Positions 25,501 to 35,537 are shown, numbered from the stretch's first letter. The stretch is 64,000 nt of DNA from Mageeibacillus sp. UBA6980 (GCA_002450095.1 DJYK01000034.1:1-64000); one strand, 5' to 3'. A program made the numbers and translations. The notes: generated by a model from the sequence alone, not told the origin.

Positions 25501-26136
25501 TTGAGAAGCGAAGAACGCGCCGGCATAGCAGCGGCGGTTCTTCTGCTTTTATGGGGAACGGTTTTGACTTACCCATTTCACTTATTCACGGTATTCCTGG
25601 AGGATTCCGTGAATTTGTTTTGCGGGAAAGTTTTGGGTACGACGCACCCGATACTTACTGCGTTGCTTACAAGCGTTCTTATGACGGCAACTGCGGTCCT
25701 TCTTCTGATACTTTCAAAGACCGGATTCGCTTATTTCATACCGGCAACAGCGTTGTTTGTAACCTCGGTATCGTTTATCGCCGAAGTCGCCAAGACCAGG
25801 ACTTTCGAGCCGAAGACGGGGATAGCCCTCGCGGTGATGCTCGTTATAACGGCACTTTTACATCTTCTTAAGGCCGAGAGGGTGATCTTGTGGGAGGGTG
25901 ACATCTTTATCTATTCCATATGCATCCACCTTCTTATGGGGCTTGTTATCGCTCCTCTGTCTTACATTAATGAAGTGCTTCGTAAGATACTATTTGTAAA
26001 TCACTATAACGACACATACCTGACTGCACCGTTTGACGGGTTTCTTACCTTGCCCGCATATGCGTGGGGACTGTTCTTTATGATCCTCCTCATGCTTCCG
26101 GTGATCTATTATTCCTTCTCAAGAAGGAAAGCCTGA
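25501..26136 (+). CDS. Uncharacterised six-helix membrane protein
   Basis: 211 aa, TTG start at 25501 with GAGG 8 nt upstream; no ATG is available before the second helix. About six membrane segments and a short basic tail (SFSRRKA). I recognise no family. It lies between the YdbC gene and ligA (18 nt to ligA), likely in one operon. Confidence 0.75.
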   Translation: MRSEERAGIAAAVLLLLWGTVLTYPFHLFTVFLEDSVNLFCGKVLGTTHPILTALLTSVLMTATAVLLLILSKTGFAYFIPATALFVTSVSFIAEVAKTRTFEPKTGIALAVMLVITALLHLLKAERVILWEGDIFIYSICIHLLMGLVIAPLSYINEVLRKILFVNHYNDTYLTAPFDGFLTLPAYAWGLFFMILLMLPVIYYSFSRRKA

Positions 26137-26154
26137 TATCTATAGGAGTTTTTT

Positions 26155-28197
26155 ATGGAACAGATGAGTCTTTTTGATAACGGTTTGGGTTCAGGAGGTA
26201 TACCTCCTGAAGTTTCTTCGGAGTACGAAGGACTCGTAAAGACATTAAACTATCACGCCAAGCGTTATTACGACGAAGATACGCCTGAGATAAGCGATTA
26301 TGAATACGACATGATGAATAACCGCCTTAAGACGATAGAGAAGGAGTATCCGTCGATAATCTCCCCGGATTCGCCTTCGCTTCGCGTCGGCTGGAAAGCA
26401 AGTAAGGGTAAGAAAGTCAAGCATAACGTTCCCATGTTATCTTTGCAGGATGTATTCAGTAAGGAGGAAGTGTACGAATTCGTTAACTCCATGCGTGAGC
26501 AATTAGGTCCGGATACCGAGTTTCTTGTCGAGACCAAGATAGACGGACTGTCGATGTCGTTAAGATACGATAACGGAGTGCTCACCACTGCCGTTACAAG
26601 AGGCGACGGAATAACGGAAGGTGAAGATGTTACTGAGAATGCCACACAGATCCCCGACGTCGTCCTTAAGATGCCGTACCCCATCGAGTATATCGAGATA
26701 AGGGGCGAGGTCTATATGACGAGGGCTGCTTTCGAAGCGGTTAATGAAGCGGCTTCGCTAAAGGGCGCCAAGACTTTTGCCAATCCCAGAAACTGCGCTG
26801 CGGGAACTTTAAGGGGCGAAGCAAATGTCACGAAGGAGAGGGGACTGTCCCTTTTTATATTTAATATTCAGGAGAGCAGAGGCAGGACCTTTAAGACTCA
26901 CAGCGAGGGGTATGAATTCCTGCGTAAGAACGGTGTTACTACGATCGAGCAGTATTTTAAGTGCAATACCGCAGATGAAGTGTGGGAGGCCATACAGAAG
27001 ATCGGCGATATGAGAGGCGATCTTGCTTATGACATCGACGGCGCCGTAGTTAAGCTCAACGATATAGAGGCGCGTAAGACGCTCGGCAACACGATCAAGT
27101 TCCCGAGATGGGCCATCGCTTATAAGTATCCTCCCGAAGAGAAGGAGACGAAGCTTATAGATGTAGAGGTCAATACCGGAAGGACGGGCAGGGTAACTCC
27201 CGTCGCCGTATTCGAACCCATAAGGTTGTGCGGAACATCAGTATCGAGGGCAACGCTCCATAACCAGGATTTTATCGACGAGATGGAAATAGGCATCGGT
27301 GACACGCTGATAGTCTATAAGTCCGGCGAGATCATTCCAAAGATAAAGGGCGTAAACAAGGATAAAAGACCTTCCGACTGGAGGCCTTATAAACTTCCCG
27401 AGAATTGTCCAATATGCGGGCATAAACTCGTCAGGGAAGCCGACGCGGCTGATCTTAAGTGCATCAACCTTAATTGCCCCGGAACGGTCGTAAACGGCAT
27501 ATTGAACTTCGTATCGAGAGATGCCATGAATATCAAAGGTATGGGCTATGAGCTCGTGAAAGCGCTTGTAGACGGCGGATATGTAAAGGATTTCTCGGAT
27601 ATATTCACTTTGAAGGATCAAAGAGATACGCTTATCGAGAATAAGGTTCTCGGGCTTGCCAAGAATACCGATAAGCTCCTTATGTCCATAGACAGCTCAG
27701 TAGCTTCTGCAACGGCCGAGAACGTCCTGTCGGGACTCGGTATACCCAATGTAGGCAAGGCGACCGCCAGAGAGCTTCTGAAGGCGTTTAAGAGCATAGA
27801 TAACATTATGGACGCTAAGGCGGAGGATCTGTCTGCCGTCGAGGATATAGGACAGATATCGGCCGAGGGCATATACGGATTCATGCACGATGAAGATAAC
27901 AGGGCACTTCTTTTAAGGCTTAAGGCCGCGGGGCTTAACTTCGAGAGCAGAAATGTTGTTACATCCGATGTGTTCGCCGGGAAGACATTCGTTATTACGG
28001 GAACACTTCCGAATATGTCACGCGATGAGGCAACAAAGTATATAGAGAGTCATGGCGGAAAGGTATCTTCATCGGTGTCGAAGAAGACAACCTGTCTTGT
28101 CGAGGGCGCCGATGCGGGGTCCAAAGCCGTTAAAGCCCGTGAACTCGGTATTCAGATCATAAGCGAAGAAGAACTTCTTGCGCTCGGAGGCTCATGA
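26155..28197 (+). CDS. ligA: NAD-dependent DNA ligase
   Basis: 680 aa, normal length. The adenylation domain has the lysine motif TKIDGLS (about residue 125) and EIRGEVYM. These are followed by the OB fold, the zinc finger CPICGHKL...CINLNCPG, helix-hairpin-helix repeats and a C-terminal BRCT domain (FAGKTFVITGTLPNMSRDEA). It seals nicks in replication and repair. GGAG lies upstream. Its stop codon overlaps the ATG of the next gene by 4 bp. Confidence 0.97.
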   Translation: MEQMSLFDNGLGSGGIPPEVSSEYEGLVKTLNYHAKRYYDEDTPEISDYEYDMMNNRLKTIEKEYPSIISPDSPSLRVGWKASKGKKVKHNVPMLSLQDVFSKEEVYEFVNSMREQLGPDTEFLVETKIDGLSMSLRYDNGVLTTAVTRGDGITEGEDVTENATQIPDVVLKMPYPIEYIEIRGEVYMTRAAFEAVNEAASLKGAKTFANPRNCAAGTLRGEANVTKERGLSLFIFNIQESRGRTFKTHSEGYEFLRKNGVTTIEQYFKCNTADEVWEAIQKIGDMRGDLAYDIDGAVVKLNDIEARKTLGNTIKFPRWAIAYKYPPEEKETKLIDVEVNTGRTGRVTPVAVFEPIRLCGTSVSRATLHNQDFIDEMEIGIGDTLIVYKSGEIIPKIKGVNKDKRPSDWRPYKLPENCPICGHKLVREADAADLKCINLNCPGTVVNGILNFVSRDAMNIKGMGYELVKALVDGGYVKDFSDIFTLKDQRDTLIENKVLGLAKNTDKLLMSIDSSVASATAENVLSGLGIPNVGKATARELLKAFKSIDNIMDAKAEDLSAVEDIGQISAEGIYGFMHDEDNRALLLRLKAAGLNFESRNVVTSDVFAGKTFVITGTLPNMSRDEATKYIESHGGKVSSSVSKKTTCLVEGADAGSKAVKARELGIQIISEEELLALGGS

Positions 28198-28781
28198 CGG
28201 ACATTATCGGCAGTAAAGCTTCCATAAGAGCGGAAATTAAAAGAAGAAGAGAAGCGGTAAGTGAAGATGAGCTCATTTCAGGCGATAAGAGGCTTACGGC
28301 TAAGTTCCGTGAGGCTCTTGATTCTGACGGTAAACTCGGTGAAGTCTTCGATAAGGCATCCTTCATAGCGGTTTATAAGGCGATGGGAGGGGAACTTCCG
28401 TGCGATGATCTTGCCTCGTATATAAGGAGCCTCGGTAAGAAGACCTTATACCCCAAAGTCTTCGGAAAGGATATGCTCTTCTTTGAAGTATCGGACCCTG
28501 CGACAGAACTTAAACCGGGACGCTTCGGGATCTTGGAGCCTTCGGGTTCGCCTATTATGGCTTGCGATAAGATCCCCGATATCGTTATAGTCCCCGGAAT
28601 GGCATTTGACAGGGATCTTAACAGACTCGGAAGAGGCGGAGGTTACTATGACCGATGGCTCGGTTCCTTTAAGACGGACAACAGACCGGTGCTGATCGGC
28701 GTGTGTTTCGGCTTTCAGCTGGTCGAACAAGTGCCGTCTGATACTTTCGATATTCCGGCAGATGTGTTATTGTGCATATGA
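28194..28781 (+). CDS. 5-formyltetrahydrofolate cyclo-ligase
   Basis: 195 aa. Family motifs: IRAEIKRRREAVS at the N-terminus, YPKVFGKDMLFFEV, and VPGMAFDRDLNRLGRGGGYYDRWL with the ATP-binding glycine-rich loop. It converts 5-formyl-THF to 5,10-methenyl-THF with ATP. Translationally coupled to ligA (ATGA). Confidence 0.95.
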   Translation: MTDIIGSKASIRAEIKRRREAVSEDELISGDKRLTAKFREALDSDGKLGEVFDKASFIAVYKAMGGELPCDDLASYIRSLGKKTLYPKVFGKDMLFFEVSDPATELKPGRFGILEPSGSPIMACDKIPDIVIVPGMAFDRDLNRLGRGGGYYDRWLGSFKTDNRPVLIGVCFGFQLVEQVPSDTFDIPADVLLCI

Positions 28782-28790
28782 GGTGATAGT

Positions 28791-29243
28791 TTGAAGTATT
28801 ATATTGCAAATCTTGCCGTACATTGTATTGTGACGCTTATATTGATAATTCTGACGGTAGTCTTTTCAAACCGCAACAGGGAGAGAAAGACCGGGCACGT
28901 GCTGACTTACTTTGTTCCCACGTTCCTTGCGGTGCTCACGGCCGTTTATGTGTTCAATATAACCGGACCGAGGCTTCTGGATCTGTCTGACGTGGCGACC
29001 TCGAATTACTACTTATATACGGGACAGATCGAGTCCTTATCCCTGATCAACAATTCACTTACCATAGACGGCAAAGTCTATTACATCAACCCTTTGAGGG
29101 ATCTGCCCGGGGAAGGGACAAAGGTCAAGATAAGATATACAAGATACAGCAATTATGTTATCTCCGTTGAGGCTGTCGATGAGCTCGATGTTACCGGAGC
29201 GATTAACGAGGAGATGGAAACAGCGGTGGAAATTCCCTCCTAG
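28791..29243 (+). CDS. Small membrane protein with extracytoplasmic beta domain
   Basis: 150 aa, TTG start 6 nt after GAGGTGA. Two membrane helices (residues 6-26 and 39-58) precede about 90 residues likely outside the cell, with alternating short strands (YLYTGQIESLSLINNSLTID). Family unknown. It ends the ligA operon before a terminator. Confidence 0.75.
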   Translation: MKYYIANLAVHCIVTLILIILTVVFSNRNRERKTGHVLTYFVPTFLAVLTAVYVFNITGPRLLDLSDVATSNYYLYTGQIESLSLINNSLTIDGKVYYINPLRDLPGEGTKVKIRYTRYSNYVISVEAVDELDVTGAINEEMETAVEIPS

Positions 29244-29286
29244 GACCCGCAAACCCAATAAAATAAGGAAATTTTTGTTCCAAATG

Positions 29287-29325
29287 CCCGTTATTTTCCC
29301 AACTTTCGGGAAAACGGGTATTTTT
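29287..29325 (+). terminator. Terminator of the ligA operon
   Basis: CCCG...TTTTCCC (29287-29300) pairs with GGGAAAACGGG (29308-29318), with a 3-nt bulge, then TATTTTT. Confidence 0.8.
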
Positions 29326-29394
29326 ACTTGTCTATAAGCGTCTTTCATTGCAAAATAGTCTTGGAATAAGAAACATAAGTGGGGGATAAGATAT

Positions 29395-29946
29395 ATGCTT
29401 ACGAGCAGGAATAATTCTGATACGGGTATTTATATTGTCTGCAGTGACGAAGGACTTCTTGACAGGATCAATTCCATGTTAAGGGGTAAAGGCGTCATAG
29501 GAGTATCCGATGCCGAAGGGAAGTTCCATTATTTTGTTGACGGCAGGAAGAATCATGCCAAGGCAGTGGCTCATATCAATGACATCGTGACACATAATGC
29601 GACCGACTACAGCGATGTGCTTCCGGAGAATCTTCTATCTTCGGTCCTTAAGTCGACTCTTGTGTTCTATGACTTCGATCTGGCGCTGATGGGGACCAAG
29701 GCGATATATGAGATCATCCGCCGTATGATCCTATTCCAGGAGGATTACTACGACGGGGTTAGGGATCTGTATACCATAGCGAATGAATCGTTGAAACTTT
29801 CCTATGAGCAGACTGAGAGGGATATAAGGTATGCCGTCAGGAAGAGCAGTTTCTACAGGTCCGGGATAAAGACGATGCAGATGATGCGAATGATAGCGGA
29901 TGATGTAGCGGACAGGATCAGGGAAATCAAAAGGCAGCCTGTATAG
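29395..29946 (+). CDS. Spo0A C-terminal-domain-like protein
   Basis: 183 aa. Residues about 92-165 (DLALMGTKAIYEIIRRMI, then LYTIANESLKLSYEQTERDIRYAVRKS) resemble the DNA-binding domain of Spo0A. The N-terminal 85 residues are not a standard receiver: no phosphoacceptor aspartate pattern is seen, although GIYIVCSDEGLLDRINSML may be a remnant. Activity may therefore not depend on phosphorylation. GGGGGA upstream is a strong ribosome site. A sporulation role is not implied by this alone. Confidence 0.75.
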   Translation: MLTSRNNSDTGIYIVCSDEGLLDRINSMLRGKGVIGVSDAEGKFHYFVDGRKNHAKAVAHINDIVTHNATDYSDVLPENLLSSVLKSTLVFYDFDLALMGTKAIYEIIRRMILFQEDYYDGVRDLYTIANESLKLSYEQTERDIRYAVRKSSFYRSGIKTMQMMRMIADDVADRIREIKRQPV

Positions 29947-29956
29947 GCTGCCTTCC
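29933..29956. terminator. Terminator overlapping the stop codon
   Basis: GGCAGCC (29933-29939) pairs with GGCTGCC (29946-29952), then TTCCTT; it lies between convergent genes. Confidence 0.6.
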
Positions 29957-29980
29957 TTAAGTATTCTATGTAAACAGAAA

Positions 29981-30274
29981 TTACTTCTTGGACTTCTTCT
30001 TAGTGTTAACCTTGTCCTTGAGCTCTTTACCGGCCTTGAAAGCAGGAACCTTAGAAGCCTTGATCTTGATTGTCTCGCCTGTAGCAGGGTTACGACCCTC
30101 ACGAGCAGCTCTCTCCTTAACATCGAATGTACCGAAGCCTACGAGAGTAACCTTGTCACCGGCTGCGAGAGCAGACTCGATGGACTCGATTGTAGCCTTG
30201 AGTGCAGCCTCAGCGTCCTTCTTGGAAAGACCGGCCTTGTTAGCGATTGAATCAATCAGTTCTGTTTTATTCAT
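29981..30274 (-). CDS. hup: HU family DNA-binding protein
   Basis: 97 aa, full-length HU: MNKTELIDSIANKAGLSKKDA, GFGTFDVKERAAREGRNPATG (arm with conserved RNP), ending in a lysine-rich tail. A histone-like dimer that bends and compacts DNA. AGGAGGC precedes the ATG, and a near-consensus promoter lies upstream. Confidence 0.97.
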   Translation of the reverse strand: MNKTELIDSIANKAGLSKKDAEAALKATIESIESALAAGDKVTLVGFGTFDVKERAAREGRNPATGETIKIKASKVPAFKAGKELKDKVNTKKKSKK

Positions 30275-30319
30275 ATAATGCCTCCTGTTAGCCTTTATTT
30301 ATAGGCAATTTGCAGATTA

Positions 30320-30348
30320 ATTATCTACTGAAAAACCTATGGTGTCAA
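30320..30348 (-). promoter_or_regulatory. hup promoter
   Basis: Minus strand TTGACA (30348-30343), 17-nt spacer, GATAAT (30325-30320): near consensus, as expected for an abundant protein. Confidence 0.8.
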
Positions 30349-30408
30349 GCCTTTTTGTGATTTTCTTTAATTTTAAACAATGTGTTTAAAAAATACGTAT
30401 CAGACCGA

Positions 30409-32568
30409 TCAGGATTCTCTGTAAGAGGGCTTCATGATAATGTGAAAAACGGTTCCTTTTCCGATCTCGCTTTCGACGCTGATCTTGGCATCGTGCCTGT
30501 CGATAATGGTCTTGACTATCGATAATCCGATCCCCGTTCCCTTGATATTCTTGCCTGAATTCTTGGCCCTGTAGAAGCGGTCGAATACCATCGGGATCTC
30601 GGCTTCGGGTATGCCGATTCCGTTATCCTCTATATCGATGTTTATGGTCTGCTTCGACAGGTCTTTATCGGCTCCTTCTCTCCACGCCTTGACGGTTATC
30701 TTCGCTTCTTCGTAAGTGTAATTGATCGCGTTCGATATCAGGTTCTCGAATACACGGCTGAGCTTCTTGGGATCTGCCTTTACGAACAGCAGATCGTTCT
30801 CGGGGATATCCAGTATGAGTTGTTTTGAAGTTCCTTCGAGATCGGCTTCATACATTATGCATATCTCGTCAAGGAGTTCCGAGATGGACAGATCCGTGAA
30901 CTGGAATTCCGTGGCATCCGATTCGAGCCTTGTAAGCTCAACGATGTCGGAGATGATCCTCTCCATCTGTTCTGACCTTCTGATGATATTGCGAAGATAG
31001 TTTTCCTTCTGTGAATCGGTCAGCCTGTCACCGGACGATAAGATCATCTCGGCATATCCTCTTATAGCCGTGATTGGCGTACGAAGGTCATGCGAGACGT
31101 TAGACAGGACGTTCTTACGTGCCTGTTCGTTCTCCATAAGCTTCTTATTCGTGTTGAACAGATCCTTATTGATCTCGGAGATACGCATTGTCTTCTCATG
31201 TACGAGAAACTGCATCCTCTCCATCGTGTCTTCGAGCTTACGCGCCTGAATGACGTATCGGGATATGAAGTAGAATTCGAGCGTCAGGTTAGCTATTACC
31301 ATAAAGACCGAATAGGTCGGGATGTTATAGATCCCCTTAATATCGTTGATCGCATTTACGCTGAAGAATATCTGCGATATCTCTATGATGCTCGCGAAGA
31401 ACGACCAGTCTTCTCCATAATGGATTACCACCATATTAAAGCCCGTCAGTATCGCGACGAACATTACGAATATAATCTCCGGAACAAGAGGGAAGTACAG
31501 GTTAAACTCCGGCTGGGATATGATCGCCCATACGATCAGGATAACGGCGGACGCTACCACTATAACGGGAAGGGTATTAAGTACGATGCTCTTCTTTTGC
31601 TTGTCCGTGGGGACGAAGTAGGAATCGATGTAGATAAAAACCATGGAATTGAGAGCGATGAAGAGCACGAATTTTGCTAATGCCTTGGTATAGGAGTTGA
31701 CCACGATGAAATTGCTGTCGATCAGAGTATAAGACAATGCAAGAAGCTCGAGGGCAATCAGAAGATAGAATATAAGCTTGTTCTTAAACGTCCTCGATAT
31801 AAGAAGTCCGCCTATGAGGATAAACAGGAACAGTATAAGTTGGATCATGGTCCACAGCGCGGGGAATACCACGAGCTTCATTGCAGAAGTGGAAGCCACG
31901 AATGACGGCATAGCGAGCATTCCGGGATTATATATCTTAACGTTCGTGCTTATGGAGATCATGATGCGGGCTGTTCCGTCTGCATCGGGGATGATCGGCA
32001 CATAACTGTATCCGAGTGTCAACGTGTTATTCCATTCGCCTGTGCGTCTCCATAAAAAACCGAGATCGGAATTGTTGCAGTAGACCTTTATAAGTCCGTT
32101 GGAATCCGGGATCGACATATAGTAGGTCATATCGGGATCTTCAAACCGGATCGTCATAAGATAGGTGCCGCAGTTCTTGACTTTGCCGTCGCGCGTGATC
32201 TGCCTTGCCTCCGGCATTCCGATGCTGTTATGCCATACGACGTCGTCTCCCAAGTCATTCCAGCCTCCGTATGTCACGGACACATTCGAAGCATACGGAA
32301 GATCCTCGTAGTTATCGTAAGTAAAAGCGCCGGAGTCTATATCCTCATAATCGATATTGGGGACGAAGACCAGGTCTTTTCCGATATTGACCGATTCTTG
32401 CGTGGCGGAGACGATGTGGATGCCGTTCTCATAAGGGATGCCGGAGTCCTTGCTCCTGTTGCTCCTGTTTATCTGTATAGACAAAAATGTGCACGCAAGA
32501 ATAAAAAGCAGCGCCAGGAGGAGCTGCTTTGAAATATCTTTTTTGCCCTTGTTATTCTGACTGCCCAT
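30409..32568 (-). CDS. Large sensor histidine kinase with extracellular and multi-helix sensor region
   Basis: 719 aa. One N-terminal helix (about residues 15-32), an extracellular beta-rich domain to about residue 225, then about seven membrane helices (to about 440), as in 7TM-DISM receptors. A coiled stretch leads into the DHp domain with NVSHDLRTPITAI (His about 493) and an ATPase domain with NLISNAINY, DNGIGIPE and GTGIGLSIV. The extracellular part probably binds a carbohydrate-like ligand (inference from the architecture). It lies 14 nt after the regulator gene. Confidence 0.92.
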   Translation of the reverse strand: MGSQNNKGKKDISKQLLLALLFILACTFLSIQINRSNRSKDSGIPYENGIHIVSATQESVNIGKDLVFVPNIDYEDIDSGAFTYDNYEDLPYASNVSVTYGGWNDLGDDVVWHNSIGMPEARQITRDGKVKNCGTYLMTIRFEDPDMTYYMSIPDSNGLIKVYCNNSDLGFLWRRTGEWNNTLTLGYSYVPIIPDADGTARIMISISTNVKIYNPGMLAMPSFVASTSAMKLVVFPALWTMIQLILFLFILIGGLLISRTFKNKLIFYLLIALELLALSYTLIDSNFIVVNSYTKALAKFVLFIALNSMVFIYIDSYFVPTDKQKKSIVLNTLPVIVVASAVILIVWAIISQPEFNLYFPLVPEIIFVMFVAILTGFNMVVIHYGEDWSFFASIIEISQIFFSVNAINDIKGIYNIPTYSVFMVIANLTLEFYFISRYVIQARKLEDTMERMQFLVHEKTMRISEINKDLFNTNKKLMENEQARKNVLSNVSHDLRTPITAIRGYAEMILSSGDRLTDSQKENYLRNIIRRSEQMERIISDIVELTRLESDATEFQFTDLSISELLDEICIMYEADLEGTSKQLILDIPENDLLFVKADPKKLSRVFENLISNAINYTYEEAKITVKAWREGADKDLSKQTINIDIEDNGIGIPEAEIPMVFDRFYRAKNSGKNIKGTGIGLSIVKTIIDRHDAKISVESEIGKGTVFHIIMKPSYRES

Positions 32569-32582
32569 CGGCCTGAAGTTGA

Positions 32583-33293
32583 TCAGAATTCGTTATGAAG
32601 GCTGTTCTTTACCGGGGGATTGGCAAATGAGTATCCGATTCCCCATTCAGTCTTAACGAATGTGATGTCGGGTGCGATCTTGTCCATCTTCTTCCTTAAG
32701 TAAGAGATGTTAACCATTACGAGGTGGTTGTCACAAGGTGTGTCATCACCCCATACGTGAGAATAGATCCTCGCGAAAGGAACGATAACGTTCGGTGTCT
32801 CTGCAAGAAGGCGGAGGATATCGAACTCTCTGTTTGTAAGATGAACGGGAACATCCTTCAGCGTAACTTCACGTGTCTTGATATTGATCTTAAGCGGAGG
32901 GAACTCCATAAGGAAGCCCTCGGACTTCATGTTACGCCTGATGTGAGCGTTAATCCTCAATGACAATTCGGGGAGGGAATAAGGCTTGGTGATGTAATCG
33001 TCGGCACCTGACTTAAAGCCGGTTACCTTATCTTCCGCCTGCTCTCTTGCCGTAAGGAATATGATTGGGGCGTTGGAATAGACCTGGATCTTGGGAGGAA
33101 GCTCGAAAGCGTTTCCGTCGGGAAGCATTACATCGAGAACTATACAATCAAAATTATAGGTCTGAACCTTCTCCATAGTTTGAGCTATAGTAGTGGCAGT
33201 CGAGACCTCATAGCCTTCTCCTTCGAGAAAGGACTTATTGATCTCGAGTATATCGGTATCATCATCAACAAGAAGAACTCTGTTCTGATCCAT
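32583..33293 (-). CDS. OmpR/PhoB-family response regulator
   Basis: 236 aa. Receiver with DDD at residues 10-12, phosphoacceptor in CIVLDVMLPDG (D about 54), T in IFLTARE and K in ITKPYSLPEL. The C-terminal winged helix reads LTNREFDILRLLAE...ISYLRKKM. It is the first gene of a two-gene operon with the large sensor kinase. Confidence 0.94.
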   Translation of the reverse strand: MDQNRVLLVDDDTDILEINKSFLEGEGYEVSTATTIAQTMEKVQTYNFDCIVLDVMLPDGNAFELPPKIQVYSNAPIIFLTAREQAEDKVTGFKSGADDYITKPYSLPELSLRINAHIRRNMKSEGFLMEFPPLKINIKTREVTLKDVPVHLTNREFDILRLLAETPNVIVPFARIYSHVWGDDTPCDNHLVMVNISYLRKKMDKIAPDITFVKTEWGIGYSFANPPVKNSLHNEF

Positions 33294-33414
33294 ATTAACC
33301 CCCTTAACTTCTTTATTCTGACTTTTACAATTTATTTTTACAATTACTATGTATTATATCAAAACGGACGTAAAAGACAACACATTTCACAGATTGTTAA
33401 TATAAAATGTAAGT

Positions 33415-34662
33415 ATGAAAAGAACGATCTTTCACATCGATCAGAATTGCTATTTTGCCTCCGTGGAAATGATCGCGCATCCGGAGCTTAAGGATGTTCC
33501 GATGGCCGTTACCGGCGACTCGAGCAAGCGTCACGGTATTATACTTGCGAAGAATGAACACGCGAAGAGAGCCGGGGTCAAGACCGCCGAAGCGATCTGG
33601 CAGGCCGAACAGAAATGTCCGGGCCTTGTTAAGGTGAGCGCGCATTACGATAAATATGTATTCTACTCAGGCAGGCTTCGTCAGATGTTCGAGGAGTACT
33701 CGGATAAGGTCGAGCCGTTCGGCCTTGATGAGTGCTGGGTGGATCTTACCGATACCATCGGAGACAGAGATCCCGAAGCGGTCGCGGATGAGATCAGAAG
33801 GAGGGTGAGGGATGAGTTCAAGCTTACCTGTTCCGTCGGTGTGAGCTTCAACAAGATCTTCGCCAAATTAGGTTCCGACTACAGAAAACCCGATGCCACG
33901 ACCGTTATCACCGAAGAGAATTTCAGACAGATCGTCTGGCCTTTGCCCGCATCAGATCTTCTCTTTGTCGGAGGTGCCACCGCTTCGAGGCTTGCTGATG
34001 TGAATATAAGGACGATCGGAGATCTTGCAGGAGCTTCACGCGAGTTCCTCCGTGATTATCTCGGAAAGTCCGGTGATATGCTCTGGATATATGCGAACGG
34101 ACTCGATGATTCGCCCGTTTGCGATTCGGATTACGAGAGGGAACTTAAGTCGATAGGCAACTCCACGACTACACCTGAAGACATACAGAACAGAAGACAG
34201 GCCCAGGGCACATTCCGATCATTGAGCGGAACCGTGGCGGCGAGGCTTCGTAAGCATAAACTGCTCGGATCCTGCGTACAGATAACCGTAAGGGATAAGG
34301 ATCTCAATTCATATGAACATCAGAAGATGCTCTTCGAGCCGACAGACAGCGACAGGGTCATATTCGAGACCGCGATGGAGCTGTTTGACGAGTCTTACGA
34401 CTGGCACAGTTCGATAAGGAGCGTCGGCGTCAGATGTACGAAGCTCGTATCGGATAAGAGCGGAATACAGATGTCGTTGTTTTCCGAAGCGGATAAAGGG
34501 CAGGACAGACGACTTACCAAAGCCATAGATACCATTAACAAGAGGTTCGGTTCAGGTACCGTAAAAAGCCTCTCCGAGCTTGACGACGTAACGGACAGGG
34601 ACTTTGATCCCGATATGAATGACGGCGGGATAACCCGGGGAAAGAAGAACCCTTTCGCATGA
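33415..34662 (+). CDS. dinB: Y-family DNA polymerase IV
   Basis: 415 aa. Palm motifs HIDQNCYFASVEM at the N-terminus (first catalytic Asp) and PFGLDECWVDLTD (about residue 102, Asp-Glu pair), followed by thumb and little-finger domains. It copies past DNA lesions with low fidelity. There is no Shine-Dalgarno sequence; TATAAAAT (33401-33408) ends 6 nt before the ATG, which suggests a leaderless message. The stop overlaps the radical SAM gene (ATGA). Confidence 0.94.
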   Translation: MKRTIFHIDQNCYFASVEMIAHPELKDVPMAVTGDSSKRHGIILAKNEHAKRAGVKTAEAIWQAEQKCPGLVKVSAHYDKYVFYSGRLRQMFEEYSDKVEPFGLDECWVDLTDTIGDRDPEAVADEIRRRVRDEFKLTCSVGVSFNKIFAKLGSDYRKPDATTVITEENFRQIVWPLPASDLLFVGGATASRLADVNIRTIGDLAGASREFLRDYLGKSGDMLWIYANGLDDSPVCDSDYERELKSIGNSTTTPEDIQNRRQAQGTFRSLSGTVAARLRKHKLLGSCVQITVRDKDLNSYEHQKMLFEPTDSDRVIFETAMELFDESYDWHSSIRSVGVRCTKLVSDKSGIQMSLFSEADKGQDRRLTKAIDTINKRFGSGTVKSLSELDDVTDRDFDPDMNDGGITRGKKNPFA

Positions 34663-35537
34663 TAACGGCAACAAAGTACTATAAAGAAAGATTCGGTCAC
34701 AAGATGTATAAGGCTGCGATAAGCCTTCCTGTCACCTGTCCGAACAGAGACGGGACCAAGGGCGTCGGAGGTTGTGCATTCTGTTCGGCGCAAGGCTCCG
34801 GAGAGTTCGCTTCATCTTGTAAGCAAAAGGTCAGGGAACAGATCGATGATGCCATAAAAAAGCTGGCGGGGAAAGCTCCGGAAGGCACCGGATACATAGC
34901 GTACTTTCAAAGTTATACAAGTACGTATTGTTCTGCGGATTATCTTCTAAGGTCTTTGGAGGAAGCGATGGAACATCCTCTGGTAGAGGCTCTGTCGGTG
35001 GCGACCCGTCCCGACTGTCTTCCCGAAGACATATTGGATGTCTTAGGAAAGGCGGCATCGCGCTTTCCTTTGTTTGTGGAGTTAGGGCTTCAGACCTCAG
35101 ACGACGGAACGGCGGAAGGATTCGGAAGAGGCTATGAGACCTCGGTCTATGACAGTGCCGTCAAGGCGCTTAAGGAAAGGAACATAAATGTCATCACTCA
35201 TATCATCTTCGGGCTTCCGGGTGAGACGGAGGATATGATGATCCAAAGCGTGAGGCACGCCGTTCGTTGCGGTACGGACGGGCTTAAGTTCACGTGCCTT
35301 TATATATTGAAAGGGACGAGATACGGCACTCTTTACGAGCAGGGCAAGATTGATGTTCTCGGACGTGAGGAGTATTTTGATATTGTGAAGAGGGCATTGG
35401 ACGAAGCAGGCGATGATGTCGTGATCCACCGCCTCACCGGAGACGGCCCGAAGAGCCTTCTTATCGCCCCGATGTGGACAGCCGACAAAAGACAGGTGAT
35501 AAACTACATTAACAGGAGATTTAAGGATCTGTTATGA
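34659..35537 (+). CDS. Radical SAM protein, YhcC/TIGR01212 family
   Basis: 292 aa. The cluster CPNRDGTKGVGGCAFC (residues about 28-43) is the iron-sulfur/SAM motif of this group. YFQSYTSTY, EALSVATRPDCLPEDIL and THIIFGLPGETEDMM are further conserved segments. The chemical reaction is not established for the family. Coupled to dinB upstream and to a small membrane protein downstream by 4-bp overlaps. Confidence 0.92.
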   Translation: MITATKYYKERFGHKMYKAAISLPVTCPNRDGTKGVGGCAFCSAQGSGEFASSCKQKVREQIDDAIKKLAGKAPEGTGYIAYFQSYTSTYCSADYLLRSLEEAMEHPLVEALSVATRPDCLPEDILDVLGKAASRFPLFVELGLQTSDDGTAEGFGRGYETSVYDSAVKALKERNINVITHIIFGLPGETEDMMIQSVRHAVRCGTDGLKFTCLYILKGTRYGTLYEQGKIDVLGREEYFDIVKRALDEAGDDVVIHRLTGDGPKSLLIAPMWTADKRQVINYINRRFKDLL

